Shown here one piece after another: positions 27,106 through 36,209 of a DNA stretch of 64,000 nt (the first letter of the stretch is position 1; each line of letters opens with the position of its first letter). The DNA lies in contig NZ_JACZKG010000043.1 of assembly GCF_014860165.1 (NCBI RefSeq), positions 124,001 through 188,000 on the forward strand. The letters run 5' to 3'. The notes beneath the pieces were generated by a model that had not been told where the DNA came from, made no database searches, and saw only the letters and a list, made by a program, of their open reading frames with translations. Both the position numbers and the translations under genes were made by a program. The DNA comes from Devosia sp. GTDB taxonomy: Bacteria > Pseudomonadota > Alphaproteobacteria > Rhizobiales > Devosiaceae.

Positions 27106-28449
27106 CTATTCCGCCGCCTCGGCTGCACTGTCTGGGGCGCCACCTGCCGGTCGCCCGATGCTCGAATATTCAAATCCGTGCTTGGCCACTTCGTCGTGTC
27201 GATAGACGTTGCGCAAGTCAACCAGCACCGCAGACTTCATCACGCCCTTGAGCCGATCGAGGTCGAGCGAACGGAATTCGTTCCATTCGGTGATCAGCAC
27301 CAGTGCATCGGCACCGACAGCCACGTCATAGGCATTGGTACCGAACTCGATGTTTCCGATCAGCTCGCGCGCAGCGCCCATGCCCTGTGGGTCATAGGCA
27401 ACGACGCGGGCACCGCGATCGATCAGCCCCTGGATGATATCGATCGACGGCGCCTCGCGCATGTCGTCAGTATTGGGCTTGAAGGTCAGGCCGAGCACGC
27501 CGATGGTCTTGCCGCGCACATCGCCGCCACAGGCCGCGATGACCTTGCGAGACATGGCGCGCTTGCGCTGGTCATTGATCGCGACCGTGGTTTCGACCAG
27601 CCGCATCGGGCTTTCGAAATCCTGGCCGATCTTGACCATGGCCAGCGTATCCTTGGGGAAGCACGAACCGCCATAGCCGGGGCCGGCATTGAGGAACTTG
27701 GTGCCGATACGATTGTCTAGGCCCATGCCGCGCGCCACCTGCTGCACATCGGCACCAGTCGCTTCGCAGAGGTCGGCGATCTCGTTGATGAAGGTGATCT
27801 TCATCGCGAGAAACGCATTGGCGGCATACTTGATGAGTTCGGCGGTGCGGCGGCCGGTAAACATCAGCGGCGCCTGGTTGAGGTAGAGCGGCCGATAGAC
27901 CTCGGTCATCACCGGCCGGGCGCGTTCGTCCTCGATGCCGACAACGATGCGGTCCGGGCGCTTGAAATCGTCAATGGCCGCGCCTTCGCGCAGGAATTCG
28001 GGGTTGGACACCACGGCAACGTCGGCATTCGGGTTGGTCGTGGCGATGATATGGGCCACTTCGTCGCCGGTACCGACCGGCACGGTGGACTTGGTAATGA
28101 CGACCGTGAAGCCCTTGACGCTGGTCGCGACTTCTCGCGCCACGGCGTAGACATAGCTGAGATCGGCATGGCCATCGCCGCGCCGTGAAGGAGTGCCGAC
28201 AGCGATGAACACCGCCTCGGCGTCGGGCACGACAGACTTGAGTTCGGTCGAGAATGACAGCCGGCCGGAGGCCACGTTGCTCTTGACCAGTTCGGTCAGG
28301 CCAGGCTCGTAGATCGGGATCTCGCCGCGTTCCAGCGCATCGATCTTGCGCTGGTCCTTGTCAATGCACACGACGTCATGGCCAAAATCGGCCAGGCAGA
28401 CACCCGTCACCAGTCCAACATAGCCAGCACCGACAATAGCAATCTTCAT
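27106..28449 (-). CDS. ugd: UDP-glucose 6-dehydrogenase
   Basis: Oxidises UDP-glucose to UDP-glucuronate with two NAD+. 447 residues: N-terminal Rossmann site MKIAIVGAGYVGLVTGVCLADFG, substrate segment EFLREGAAIDDF (about 160), catalytic-thiol motif GPGYGGSCFPKDT with Cys near 265, and the C-terminal LGLTFKPNTDDMREAPS (about 320). ATG at 28449 is preceded by GGAGA. The C-terminus ends in an Ala/Glu tail. It is the first gene of the three-gene sugar-nucleotide operon; uronic acids so made are common in alphaproteobacterial exopolysaccharides. Confidence 0.95.
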   Translation of the reverse strand: MKIAIVGAGYVGLVTGVCLADFGHDVVCIDKDQRKIDALERGEIPIYEPGLTELVKSNVASGRLSFSTELKSVVPDAEAVFIAVGTPSRRGDGHADLSYVYAVAREVATSVKGFTVVITKSTVPVGTGDEVAHIIATTNPNADVAVVSNPEFLREGAAIDDFKRPDRIVVGIEDERARPVMTEVYRPLYLNQAPLMFTGRRTAELIKYAANAFLAMKITFINEIADLCEATGADVQQVARGMGLDNRIGTKFLNAGPGYGGSCFPKDTLAMVKIGQDFESPMRLVETTVAINDQRKRAMSRKVIAACGGDVRGKTIGVLGLTFKPNTDDMREAPSIDIIQGLIDRGARVVAYDPQGMGAARELIGNIEFGTNAYDVAVGADALVLITEWNEFRSLDLDRLKGVMKSAVLVDLRNVYRHDEVAKHGFEYSSIGRPAGGAPDSAAEAAE

Positions 28450-28606
28450 GGTGAGATCTCCTGCACTTACATCCGACAAACTAACGGTTGCAGCGGCATC
28501 TGTCGCTACTGACTTTGATTGACGATGTTATGTCCTGTTCTCATGATTAATTGCGCGGCACGATTGCATGGCTGACCTGCGCCGGGCGATTGCGTGCTCC
28601 AGCATG

Positions 28607-29035
28607 CTAGAGGTCCGAGGGGCTGCCGCGCAGCTTCTTGACTTCCGACCGGATCGATTTGCCTTCCAGTCGCCGCCGCTTGCTGGCCAGCGTCGGCCGC
28701 GTCGCCACGCGCGCCTTGGGCACATGCGAGCCAGCCACGAGCAGGCCCACCAGCCGCTCCAGCGCATCGGCCCGGTTCATCGGCTGGTCGCGATGTGAAT
28801 TGGCGACAATGACGATCACGCCATCCTTGGTCAGCCGCTTGCCCGCGAGCACAGCCACGCGCCGCTTCATCGCCTCGGGAATATTGGGGGAATTGGCGAG
28901 GTCGAAGCGCAGTTGCACCGCGCTCGACACCTTGTTGACATTCTGCCCGCCCGGCCCAGACGAGCGCACGAAGCTCTCCTCGATCTCCGAGGGATCGATG
29001 GCAATGGAGCGGGTGATGGGGATCAGGTCTGGCAT
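28607..29035 (-). CDS. arfB: Peptidyl-tRNA hydrolase ArfB (ribosome rescue factor)
   Basis: Releases peptides from ribosomes stalled on mRNAs lacking a stop codon. 142 residues containing the class I release-factor GGQ motif SSGPGGQNVNKVSSAVQLR (about 25-43) and the basic C-terminal tail (KSIRSEVKKLRG) that enters the mRNA channel in ArfB. It lacks the codon-recognition domains of RF1/RF2. Length matches ArfB (about 140). Confidence 0.93.
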   Translation of the reverse strand: MPDLIPITRSIAIDPSEIEESFVRSSGPGGQNVNKVSSAVQLRFDLANSPNIPEAMKRRVAVLAGKRLTKDGVIVIVANSHRDQPMNRADALERLVGLLVAGSHVPKARVATRPTLASKRRRLEGKSIRSEVKKLRGSPSDL

Positions 29036-29067
29036 TTCGGTCGGCTCCCCATCCGCTTAGTCCACCG

Positions 29068-29148
29068 CGTCATTCCCGCAAAGGCGGGAATCCATCCTAT
29101 GCACCCACATGCCGCAAAGAGCGGATTCCCGCTTTCGCGGGAATGACG
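29068..29148. repeat. Long intergenic inverted repeat (CGTCATTCCCGC type)
   Basis: The left arm 29068-29093 begins CGTCATTCCCGC and the right arm 29123-29148 ends GCGGGAATGACG. The 26-bp arms differ at two positions, and each arm is itself a near-palindrome (CATTCCCGC/GCGGGAAT). The motif has the form of a dispersed REP-like element. It lies between the ArfB gene and the small ORF after thrS. Confidence 0.8.
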
Positions 29149-29157
29149 CCGTGGTTG

Positions 29158-29388
29158 TTAGTTGCGATACCGTCCCGCGAAGATGATCTCACCCTCGTGG
29201 ATCGTCAGCCCCTTGATGGTCGCCCGATACTTCCCGGGCAACCCTTCGGCCTCGACCACCCAGCCCTTCTTCAGCATGCCGGCAAAGACCTTCTCGCCGA
29301 TATCCTTGAAGTCGCCGGGCCCCAACGCATTGTCTTCGCCGAGATGCGTCAGGGCCTTGATTTCGCGATTGGACGGACGCTGCGGCAT
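29158..29388 (-). CDS. Small conserved-looking protein coupled to thrS
   Basis: 76 residues, basic and acidic patches mixed ([20 protein letters not shown], then LKKGWVVEAEGLPGKYRATIKG). The helix-turn-beta pattern resembles a tiny winged-helix or restriction-associated fold but I cannot assign it. Its ATG shares a base with the thrS TGA stop (TGATG), so translation is probably coupled. Position directly behind thrS suggests coexpression, not necessarily a related function. Confidence 0.6.
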   Translation of the reverse strand: MPQRPSNREIKALTHLGEDNALGPGDFKDIGEKVFAGMLKKGWVVEAEGLPGKYRATIKGLTIHEGEIIFAGRYRN

Positions 29389-31370
29389 CAGGCTGCCTTT
29401 GCGGCCTTGAGATCGGGTGCGGTGGCTTCGGCCATGAGCGTGACCAGCGCGTCCATGAACGGCTCCACTTTCTGGCCCTCGGTGCCCAGGCGACGCACCG
29501 AAACGGTGCCCTCCTCGGCCTCACGCTTGCCCACCACGAACATCAGCGGGGTCTTGCCGACCGAATGCTCGCGCACCTTGTAGTTGATCTTCTCGTTGCG
29601 CACGTCGAGATCGGCCCGGATGCCGGCCGCCTTGAGCTGGTCCACCAGCTTGCGGGCATAGTCGTCGGCTTCCGAAACGATGGTCGCGACGACAACCTGG
29701 GTCGGCGCCAGCCACATCGGCATCTTGCCCGCATAGTTCTCGATCATCATGCCGATAAAGCGCTCGAGCGAGCCCAGGATTGCCCGGTGCAGCATCACCA
29801 CATACTGGCGCGAACCGTCTTCGGCGACATAGGTCGCGTCCAGCCGCTCCGGCAGCACATAGTCGAGCTGCAGCGTGCCCACCTGCCAGGAGCGCCCGAT
29901 GGCGTCCTTGAGGTGGAATTCGAGCTTGGGCGCATAGAAGGCGCCCTCGCCCTCGGCGATCTCGAAGTCATAGCCGGTCGCGCGCAGGGCATCACCCAGC
30001 GCCTTCTCGGCGGCATCCCACCGCTCGATGGTGCCGCCGAACTTGTCCGGCCGCGTCGCCAGCTTGATGACGACATTGTCGAAGCCCATGTGCCCATAGA
30101 CCGAATAGAGCAGATGCACGAAATGCTCGGTCTCGCTCTGGATCTGGTCTTCACGGCAGAAGATATGCGCATCGTCCTGCGTCATCTGGCGCACGCGCAT
30201 CAGTCCATGCAGGGCACCATGCGCCTCGTTGCGATGGCAGCAGCCGAATTCAGCCATGCGCAGCGGCAGGTCGCGGTAGCTCTTGATGCCCTGGTTGAAA
30301 ATCTGGATATGGGCAGGGCAGTTCATCGGCTTGAGCGCCATCAGGTCGCCCTCGCCGCTGAGAACCGGACCTTCCTCTTCCGTGCCGGGGACTTCGTCGG
30401 GCACCACGAACATGTTTTCGCGATACTTGCCCCAGTGGCCCGAGGCCTCCCAGAACTTGGAGCTCATCAGCTGCGGCGTCTTGACCTCGACATAGCCTGA
30501 CGTGCTCAGGCGGCGGCGGATATACGCCTCCATCTGGTTGTAGAGCACGTAACCTTTCGGGTGCCAGAACACCGACCCCTGCGCTTCAGGCTGGAAGTGA
30601 TAGAGGTCCATCTCCTGGCCGATCTTGCGATGGTCGCGCTTCTCGGCCTCTTCCACCATGTGGAGATAGGCGTCGAGCTCGTCCTTGGTCGCAAACGCCG
30701 TGCCGTAGATGCGGCTCAGCACCGGATTGTTGCTGTCGCCACGCCAATAGGCGCCGGCCACCTTGGTCAGCTTGAACGCCATGCCGACATCCTTGACGGT
30801 CCGCATATGCGGCCCGCGGCACAGGTCGATCCACTGGCCCTGCTTGTACATTTTGAGCGACTGGTCAGCCGGAATGGCATCGACCAGCTCCACCTTGAAG
30901 GCCTCGCCGCGGGCATTGAAGAAGGCCTTGGCCTGGTCGCGCGTCCACACTTCCTTGGTAAAGGCCGCGCCCCGGTCGATGATCTCGGCCATCTTCTTCT
31001 CGATGGCGGGGAAATCCTCTTCCGAGAACGGCTCGTCGCGCTTGAAGTCGTAATAGAAGCCGTTCTCGATAACAGGACCGATCGTCACCTGCGTGCCGGG
31101 CCACAGTTCCTGCACGGCCTCGGCCAGCACGTGTGCAGCATCGTGCCGGATCAGCTCCAGCACGTCCTTGGACCCGCTGTCACGCGTCACGAACTCGATC
31201 TTGCCGTCGGCCTCCAGCGGATCGCTGAGATCGCTGAGCACGCCATTCCAGCGCATGGCGACCGTCTTCTTGGCCAGGCTCTTGGAGATGCCTTCGACCA
31301 CGGTGGTCCCGGTGGTGCCACGCGCATAGTCGCGAGCTGCACCGTCGGGGAACGTCACCTTGATCGTCAT
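29388..31370 (-). CDS. thrS: Threonyl-tRNA synthetase
   Basis: Charges tRNA-Thr. About 660 residues with the full domain order: TGS domain (1-60), editing domain with the [11 protein letters not shown] metal/His motif (about 75) and CRGPH, class II catalytic core with zinc-ligand MNCPAH (about 340), the HGLMRVRQM motif 2, and [13 protein letters not shown] motif 3, then the anticodon-binding domain (about 550-650). ATG 31370 ([10 protein letters not shown]) is the family start; the longer open frame upstream is non-family sequence. No obvious regulatory leader structure was identified, although a strong repeat lies 125 bp upstream. Confidence 0.97.
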   Translation of the reverse strand: MTIKVTFPDGAARDYARGTTGTTVVEGISKSLAKKTVAMRWNGVLSDLSDPLEADGKIEFVTRDSGSKDVLELIRHDAAHVLAEAVQELWPGTQVTIGPVIENGFYYDFKRDEPFSEEDFPAIEKKMAEIIDRGAAFTKEVWTRDQAKAFFNARGEAFKVELVDAIPADQSLKMYKQGQWIDLCRGPHMRTVKDVGMAFKLTKVAGAYWRGDSNNPVLSRIYGTAFATKDELDAYLHMVEEAEKRDHRKIGQEMDLYHFQPEAQGSVFWHPKGYVLYNQMEAYIRRRLSTSGYVEVKTPQLMSSKFWEASGHWGKYRENMFVVPDEVPGTEEEGPVLSGEGDLMALKPMNCPAHIQIFNQGIKSYRDLPLRMAEFGCCHRNEAHGALHGLMRVRQMTQDDAHIFCREDQIQSETEHFVHLLYSVYGHMGFDNVVIKLATRPDKFGGTIERWDAAEKALGDALRATGYDFEIAEGEGAFYAPKLEFHLKDAIGRSWQVGTLQLDYVLPERLDATYVAEDGSRQYVVMLHRAILGSLERFIGMMIENYAGKMPMWLAPTQVVVATIVSEADDYARKLVDQLKAAGIRADLDVRNEKINYKVREHSVGKTPLMFVVGKREAEEGTVSVRRLGTEGQKVEPFMDALVTLMAEATAPDLKAAKAA

Positions 31371-31494
31371 TTTAGGTCTCCAGATATTGGGTTCATTGCC
31401 GCGTTTATCGCGGCAAGGGCGCCTGTCTAGCACGGTTTCCGCGCAATTCCAGCCGCCGAGGCCTGCAAAAGCAAAATGCCAGCACCCCACCGCG

Positions 31495-31580
31495 CGTCAC
31501 CCTCGGGCTTGACCCGAGGGCTCTTCACTTGCTGAGCGGCAGATTAGTGCAGTGCCCTCGGGTCAAGCCCGAGCGTGACG
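31495..31580. repeat. Inverted repeat of the GTCACCCTCGGG type between yidD and thrS
   Basis: The left arm CGTCACCCTCGGGCTTGACC onward (31495-31520) is mirrored by the right arm (31555-31580) with one mismatch; each arm alone can also fold (CCCTCGGG/CCCGAGGG around CTTGA). The same unit recurs at 60518-60548. It lies in the 224 bp between the yidD stop and the thrS start. Confidence 0.8.
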
Positions 31581-31594
31581 GCCAGGGGGAGACA

Positions 31595-31909
31595 CTATTT
31601 CCACCGCCCATAGGTCCACGGCATGTACCACCGCGCGCCATCAGGCACCGTCTCCGGCACCGGGTCATAGCCATGGGTGCCGCCCGGCCGGCAGCGCTGG
31701 AACCTTGCCAGCCCCATCCAGCCACCCGGCCAGAAGCCGAACTTCCAGATCGCATTGCTGGTATATTCCGAGCAGGTCGGCAGGTGCCGGCAGCTCCGGC
31801 CGACAAAGGCGGAGAGCGTATAGCGATAGATGCTGATCAGCAGCACCGCGACAATTTTGAACGGCAGGTCCACGGCCCGCCAGAAGATGGCACTGACTCT
31901 CTCCATCAA
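31595..31909 (-). CDS. yidD: Membrane protein insertion efficiency factor YidD
   Basis: Small membrane-associated protein that helps YidC-dependent insertion. 104 residues with an amphipathic N-terminal helix (AVDLPFKIVAVLLISIYRYTLSAF), the invariant CRHLPTCSEY motif (about 40-49) and RFQRCRPGG (about 70). The C-terminal extension after GGTHGYDPVP is usual in Alphaproteobacteria. It overlaps the upstream Fe-S scaffold gene by 4 bp (ATGA). Confidence 0.94.
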   Translation of the reverse strand: MMERVSAIFWRAVDLPFKIVAVLLISIYRYTLSAFVGRSCRHLPTCSEYTSNAIWKFGFWPGGWMGLARFQRCRPGGTHGYDPVPETVPDGARWYMPWTYGRWK

Positions 31910-32358
31910 CTTGCAGCCGCAACCGACTCTGCGGATTCGGCTTTTTCCAGCGCCTCAACCACCGCATCAAACACCAGCAGCGTCGACATGTGCCGCGCCC
32001 GATACTCGCGCACCGGCTCGAGGAAGCGCAGGTCATCCCATTTTCCGGATGGTGGCGCCCCATTCTCCTTGAGCATGGCATGCATCTGCTCGCGCAGCTG
32101 CCGGAACTCGGCGACCGGCGTACCCACGATTTCCCGCGCCACCACGGCCGCCGACGTCTGCCCCAGCGCGCAGGCAGAAATCTCGTGACCATAACCGGCA
32201 ATCACGCCATCGCGCACGACAACATCCACCTCGATCACCGAGCCGCAGACCCGGCTCACCTTGCGCGCGCTGGCATCCGCGCCGGCCAGCCGGCCCGGCT
32301 GCGGGGCGTTGCCTGCGAGATCGAGGATCTTTTGGGAATAGAGATCGCTGAGTTCCAT
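31906..32358 (-). CDS. IscU/NifU-N-like iron-sulfur cluster scaffold protein
   Basis: 150 residues, NifU N-terminal type. Two of the three usual cluster Cys are present (SRVCGS about 37 and SACALGQTSAA about 63) with the Asp-containing segments between them. The third Cys is missing: the C-terminal PVREYRARHMSTLLVFDAVVEAL segment has none. This two-Cys form occurs in alphaproteobacterial relatives from memory, so it may be a variant scaffold with different cluster chemistry. ATG 32358 is the family start. Overlaps yidD. Confidence 0.85.
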   Translation of the reverse strand: MELSDLYSQKILDLAGNAPQPGRLAGADASARKVSRVCGSVIEVDVVVRDGVIAGYGHEISACALGQTSAAVVAREIVGTPVAEFRQLREQMHAMLKENGAPPSGKWDDLRFLEPVREYRARHMSTLLVFDAVVEALEKAESAESVAAAS

Positions 32359-32501
32359 CAAACGCACAATTCTGTTTCTTGTGGCTGCCGCCACGGGCTT
32401 CTATATAGGACGTCCCAAGCGGACTGTCAGGGTTGCGTCGCAATCGGTGGTCCAGAAACGTCATGGTCTCATAGAATGACCAGACGCAAGGAGCCACCTT
32501 G

Positions 32502-33122
32502 ATGGATGCCCGCACGAAGACTTTCGCCCCCGTAGCCAGCTCGACCGCGCCCTTCCCTCGCCCCACGCGCGAAGAGGCAGAGGCCGCCGTGCGGACCCTC
32601 ATCGCGTGGGCGGGCGACGACCCCACCCGCGAAGGCCTGCTGGAGACGCCCGGTCGCGTCACCCGCGCCTATGGCGAGTTCTTCGCCGGCTACGAGCAGG
32701 ACGCCAGATCCATCCTCTCCAAGACCTTCAAGGAGGTCGGTGGCTACGACGATATCGTGCTGGTCAAGGATATTCCCTTCAGCTCCCACTGCGAGCACCA
32801 CATGGTGCCCTTCGTCGGCCGGGCGCACATCGCCTACCTGCCGCACTATGGCGTCGTGGGCCTCTCCAAGCTGGCCCGGCTCGTCGATGTCTTCGCCCTC
32901 CGCCTTCAGACCCAGGAAAACCTGACGGCGCAGATCATCGACGCCATCAATGAGAACCTGGGCCCGCGCGGCGCCGCCGTCATGCTCGAGGCCGAGCATA
33001 TGTGCATGTCCATGCGCGGCGTTCGCGCCCACGGCGCCTCGACCGTCACCCACCGCTTCACCGGCGTCTTCGCCGAGGACCGGGTGGAGCAGGATCGGTT
33101 TTTCGCGATGATCAAGCGCTGA
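32502..33122 (+). CDS. folE: GTP cyclohydrolase I
   Basis: Converts GTP to dihydroneopterin triphosphate, first step of folate synthesis. 206 residues: [19 protein letters not shown] (about 45), zinc/active-site [11 protein letters not shown] (about 90-100), and HMCMSMRGV (about 165) carrying the second zinc Cys. ATG 32502 follows AAGGAG at good spacing; a TTG three bases earlier is less likely. The N-terminal 25 residues are variable. It is divergent from the scaffold gene. Confidence 0.96.
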   Translation: MDARTKTFAPVASSTAPFPRPTREEAEAAVRTLIAWAGDDPTREGLLETPGRVTRAYGEFFAGYEQDARSILSKTFKEVGGYDDIVLVKDIPFSSHCEHHMVPFVGRAHIAYLPHYGVVGLSKLARLVDVFALRLQTQENLTAQIIDAINENLGPRGAAVMLEAEHMCMSMRGVRAHGASTVTHRFTGVFAEDRVEQDRFFAMIKR

Positions 33123-33189
33123 TCGCAATCGCGATCAAGCGCCGCCTGCGCTAGGCTGGCAGAACCGCACTTTCACCGTCCGGTCCGCC

Positions 33190-34023
33190 ATGCAATTCAT
33201 CGAACGCGCCATCTGGTTCATCGAGACCCGTTTTGCCGAGGAGATCACCCTTGATGACATCGCCGAAATCGGCGGTGTCTCTCGCTTTCATCTGTCGCGC
33301 AGCTTCGGCACCATTACCGGCCAGCCGGTCATGGCCTATGTGCGAGGCCGCCGCCTGACCCTGGCTGCGCAAAAGCTCCTCGACGGCGCCCCCGACATCC
33401 TGAGTGTAGCCCTTGATGTCGGCTACGCCTCCCACGAAGCCTTCACCCGCGCCTTCCGCGACCATTTTGGCCAGACCCCCGAGCAGCTCCGCGCCGACGG
33501 CATCGCCGATCCCGCTCTGCTGGTCGAGCCATTGCGCATCGATGAGACCCTGCTGGCCACCCTGCCCGAGCCGCGCATCGTCGATGGCGCCCCGCTGCGC
33601 ATAGCCGGCTTTGGCGAGCGCTATACCTTCGCCACCAATCACGGCATTCCCGCCCTCTGGCAGCGCTTTGCGCCCTTCGTCGGCAACATGCCCGGACAGA
33701 TCGGCACCACCACCTATGGCGTCGCCGCCGATTTCGAAGAGGATTGCAGCTTCGGCTACCTCGCCGGCGTCGAAGTGTCGCCCACCGCGGACCTCGATGA
33801 AGGCATGGCCTATATCGACATCCCGGCCCAGCGTTACGCAATATTCGCGCACCAGGGCCACATCTCGACCATGCGGCGCACCGCCTATTCGATATGGGCC
33901 CACTACTTCCCCAACAGCCCGCTCATCCCCACCGGCGGCCCCAATTTCGAGCGCTACGGCACCGAGCACGATCCCTTTACCGGCAACGGCCTGGTCGAGG
34001 TCTGGGTGTCGATTGTCCGCTGA
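33190..34023 (+). CDS. AraC-family regulator with GyrI-like effector domain
   Basis: 277 residues. The N-terminal AraC helix-turn-helix pair (residues 1-105; ITLDDIAEIGGVSRFHLSRSF and ILSVALDVGYASHEAFTRAFRDHFGQTP) binds DNA. The C-terminal half (about 120-275) is a GyrI/SOUL-like ligand-binding domain (LRIAGFGERY, MAYIDIPAQRYAIFAHQGH, and the C-terminal EVWVSI). This Rob/BmrR-like layout usually senses small hydrophobic or cationic drugs. The target and ligand are unknown; it is a stand-alone gene between folE and hisI. Confidence 0.9.
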   Translation: MQFIERAIWFIETRFAEEITLDDIAEIGGVSRFHLSRSFGTITGQPVMAYVRGRRLTLAAQKLLDGAPDILSVALDVGYASHEAFTRAFRDHFGQTPEQLRADGIADPALLVEPLRIDETLLATLPEPRIVDGAPLRIAGFGERYTFATNHGIPALWQRFAPFVGNMPGQIGTTTYGVAADFEEDCSFGYLAGVEVSPTADLDEGMAYIDIPAQRYAIFAHQGHISTMRRTAYSIWAHYFPNSPLIPTGGPNFERYGTEHDPFTGNGLVEVWVSIVR

Positions 34024-34063
34024 CCGGCTGGATCAAACCGTTTCATGGCGCTAGAACCCCCAC

Positions 34064-34510
34064 ATGACCCTCACATTTGCCGACCCAGCGCCCCTTACCC
34101 ACGAGCAGCTTGAAGAAGGCACCGCCTTCGCCCCCCGCTTCGACGCGGCGGGCCTCGTGACCGTGGTCACGACAGAAGCCGGCACCAACGAGGTGCTGAT
34201 GCTGGCCCACATGAATGCCGAAGCCCTGTCGCTCACGCTGGAAACCGGCATCGCCCACTACTGGTCCCGCTCGCGTGGCAAGCTCTGGAAAAAGGGCGAA
34301 ACCTCGGGCGAGCTGCAGGAAGTCGTCGAACTGCGCACCGATTGCGACCAGGACGCCATCGTACTGGTCGTCAACCAGACCGGCCGTGGCGCCGCCTGCC
34401 ACACCGGCCGCAAGAGCTGCTTCTACCGCAAGGCGGTGGTCGGCGAAGCTGGCGTGCTCCTTGAGGACCGCGGCCTGCCCCGCCTGTTCGATCCCAAGGA
34501 CGTCTACTAG
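34064..34510 (+). CDS. hisI: Phosphoribosyl-AMP cyclohydrolase
   Basis: Third step of histidine synthesis, opening the adenine ring of PR-AMP. 148 residues with the family blocks [29 protein letters not shown] and the zinc site [10 protein letters not shown]...[12 protein letters not shown] (three Cys). It is the cyclohydrolase alone, without the pyrophosphohydrolase (HisE) domain found in enteric HisI. Not in a his operon here. Confidence 0.95.
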   Translation: MTLTFADPAPLTHEQLEEGTAFAPRFDAAGLVTVVTTEAGTNEVLMLAHMNAEALSLTLETGIAHYWSRSRGKLWKKGETSGELQEVVELRTDCDQDAIVLVVNQTGRGAACHTGRKSCFYRKAVVGEAGVLLEDRGLPRLFDPKDVY

Positions 34511-34513
34511 GGC

Positions 34514-35248
34514 CTAGCTCTTCCGCTCGAACAGCCCCACCAGCAGAAGCCCCGCGAAGAACCCGCCCAGATGCGCCTGCCAGGCGACCGCCATCTGCGT
34601 GCCCGTCAGCAGCGGCAGCAGCGGCACGGCGGCGTTGAGCAGCACCCAGATCAGGATGAAGAATCGCGCGCGACTGTCCCGCCACAGGTCGCCGAACGAG
34701 GCCAGCCGCCGCCCCACGACGACCCGCTCACCCGTCTCGGGATGCTGCGCCACGATCACCGGCTGGAAGATGAATCGCACCGCCGCGCCGGTCAGTCCCG
34801 CCACCCCGCCCGAAGCGCCGATCAGGTACGAGCCCGAATAGAGCGTCGTCGCCGCAAACAGGGCCGCTCCGGCCGCTGCCGAGACAAAGAAGATCGCCAT
34901 CATCGGCCCTGCCCCGTATCGCCGCGAGACCGGCGTCGCGAAGATGGCAAACCAGGCTGCGTTGACCAGCAGATGTTCCCAGCTCGCATGCAGCAGCGCG
35001 TGGCTGAACGGCGTCCAGATCAGCGGCACAGCGAGCGACAGATCATCCAGTCCCGCAATGATACGCAGAGGCTGGAACGCGAACCAGAAGACCAGTTGCA
35101 TCTGCCCGGCCTGGTTAAGCACCAGGGTTGACGCCAGGTGAATGGCCACCAGCACGCCGATGATGGCGGTGACGTCGCCCGGCAACAGGAAGATCGGCTC
35201 CCGCCCCGGCTGACGCGGATTTACCGGCGCCCCACCTTGTTCATTCAT
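34514..35248 (-). CDS. Rhomboid-family intramembrane serine protease
   Basis: 244 residues with at least six hydrophobic segments. The catalytic Ser is in GASGGVAGL (about 150), the His in AHLGGFFAG (about 225), and the HASWEHLLVNAAWFAIF segment (about 95) carries the conserved HxxxN pattern. These identify a rhomboid protease that cuts within or next to membrane segments. ATG 35248 with GGAG upstream is preferred; GTG 35299 would add 17 residues. It is convergent with hisI, 3 bp apart. Confidence 0.9.
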   Translation of the reverse strand: MNEQGGAPVNPRQPGREPIFLLPGDVTAIIGVLVAIHLASTLVLNQAGQMQLVFWFAFQPLRIIAGLDDLSLAVPLIWTPFSHALLHASWEHLLVNAAWFAIFATPVSRRYGAGPMMAIFFVSAAAGAALFAATTLYSGSYLIGASGGVAGLTGAAVRFIFQPVIVAQHPETGERVVVGRRLASFGDLWRDSRARFFILIWVLLNAAVPLLPLLTGTQMAVAWQAHLGGFFAGLLLVGLFERKS

Positions 35249-35427
35249 CACTTCGCTCCGACTCGCTGGCGCCGCGCCCGTTACGCTCTTCTTTTCCACA
35301 TTGGGCCACAGACGTTAACCTTAACTATTCTTTAAGGGCGCTTTTGCCCCCCGCTTTTGCCAATGTCGGCTTGTGGCGGACGCGTTCCCAAAGGGGAGCG
35401 CACGGTTGGACGTGGCGGGTCAAAGAT

Positions 35428-36081
35428 ATGCAAAAAAACAGCACCAGGACGCTTTACGAGTACTGGAATTCCATCCGCGGTGCGCGCAGCGCCCCCGACC
35501 GCAAGGATATCGACCCCACCCGCATCCGCGACGCCCTTGCCAATACCTTCATTCTCGAGCTTGACGAGAGCGACAAGTTCTCCTTCCGCCTCGCTGGCTC
35601 GCATCTGTGCACCAGCTATTGCCGCGAGCTCAAGGGCCGCTCCTTCTCGGCCCTCTGGCATGAACGCGACCATGACGCGATGGAGACCCTCCTCCGCGCC
35701 GTCACCGAGGATCATGCCGTCGCGCTGGTAACCTTCCAGGGCACCACGGCTGTCCACACCAAGGTAACCTTCGAGACCATTCTGATGCCGCTGCGCCACA
35801 ATGGCTCCACCCATACCCGCCTGCTCGGCGCCATGACGGCCCTGGACGAGCCCTACTGGCTCGGCGTCCAGCCCATTCTCGAGCAGCGCATTACCGGCCT
35901 GCGCCTGATCTGGCCGGACGACATTTCGATGGAAGAATCGGTGCGCGAAGTGGCGACCAGCGTCGGCAACGATGGCGGCTTTGGTAGCGCCGCCTCGCCA
36001 GTGGCCATGCCGGCGGTGGTCTATGGCCGCACCGCCCGTCGCTACGCCCATCTCGCTGTCATCGACGGCGGCCGTCAGTAA
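35428..36081 (+). CDS. PAS-domain (PAS_5 type) protein
   Basis: 217 residues. The recognisable core TLYEYWNSIRGARSAPDRKDIDPTRIRDALANTFILEL followed by FSFRLAGSHLCTSYCRELKGRSFSALW is the alphaproteobacterial PAS_5 pattern, a single PAS fold without an output domain. The C-terminal part is low in motifs. Such proteins sense a ligand or redox state in unknown circuits. The start ATG 35428 is supported by the family-like beginning but has a weak ribosome site. Next to a PilZ gene. Confidence 0.75.
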   Translation: MQKNSTRTLYEYWNSIRGARSAPDRKDIDPTRIRDALANTFILELDESDKFSFRLAGSHLCTSYCRELKGRSFSALWHERDHDAMETLLRAVTEDHAVALVTFQGTTAVHTKVTFETILMPLRHNGSTHTRLLGAMTALDEPYWLGVQPILEQRITGLRLIWPDDISMEESVREVATSVGNDGGFGSAASPVAMPAVVYGRTARRYAHLAVIDGGRQ

Positions 36082-36209
36082 GCAATTCCTCTCCGCCGCA
36101 CAGACAATTTGTGCCGTGTTTCGTGGTGCTGTGCGGGCGACCCCAATACCTTGCGTTAACCAAGACCAGCTAGCTTGTCTTGGCAACACAAGCGTCAGTG
36201 GTCCGGCGA

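Noticed and set aside
29565-31430. Plus-strand frames (311 and 289 residues) opposite thrS
   Set aside because: Antisense of a full-length ThrS with all motifs; no domain seen.
31371-31594. Threonine-responsive T-box or leader peptide before thrS
   Set aside because: No T-box motif or Thr-codon leader was found; T-boxes are not usual in this group. The structure there is a dispersed palindrome.
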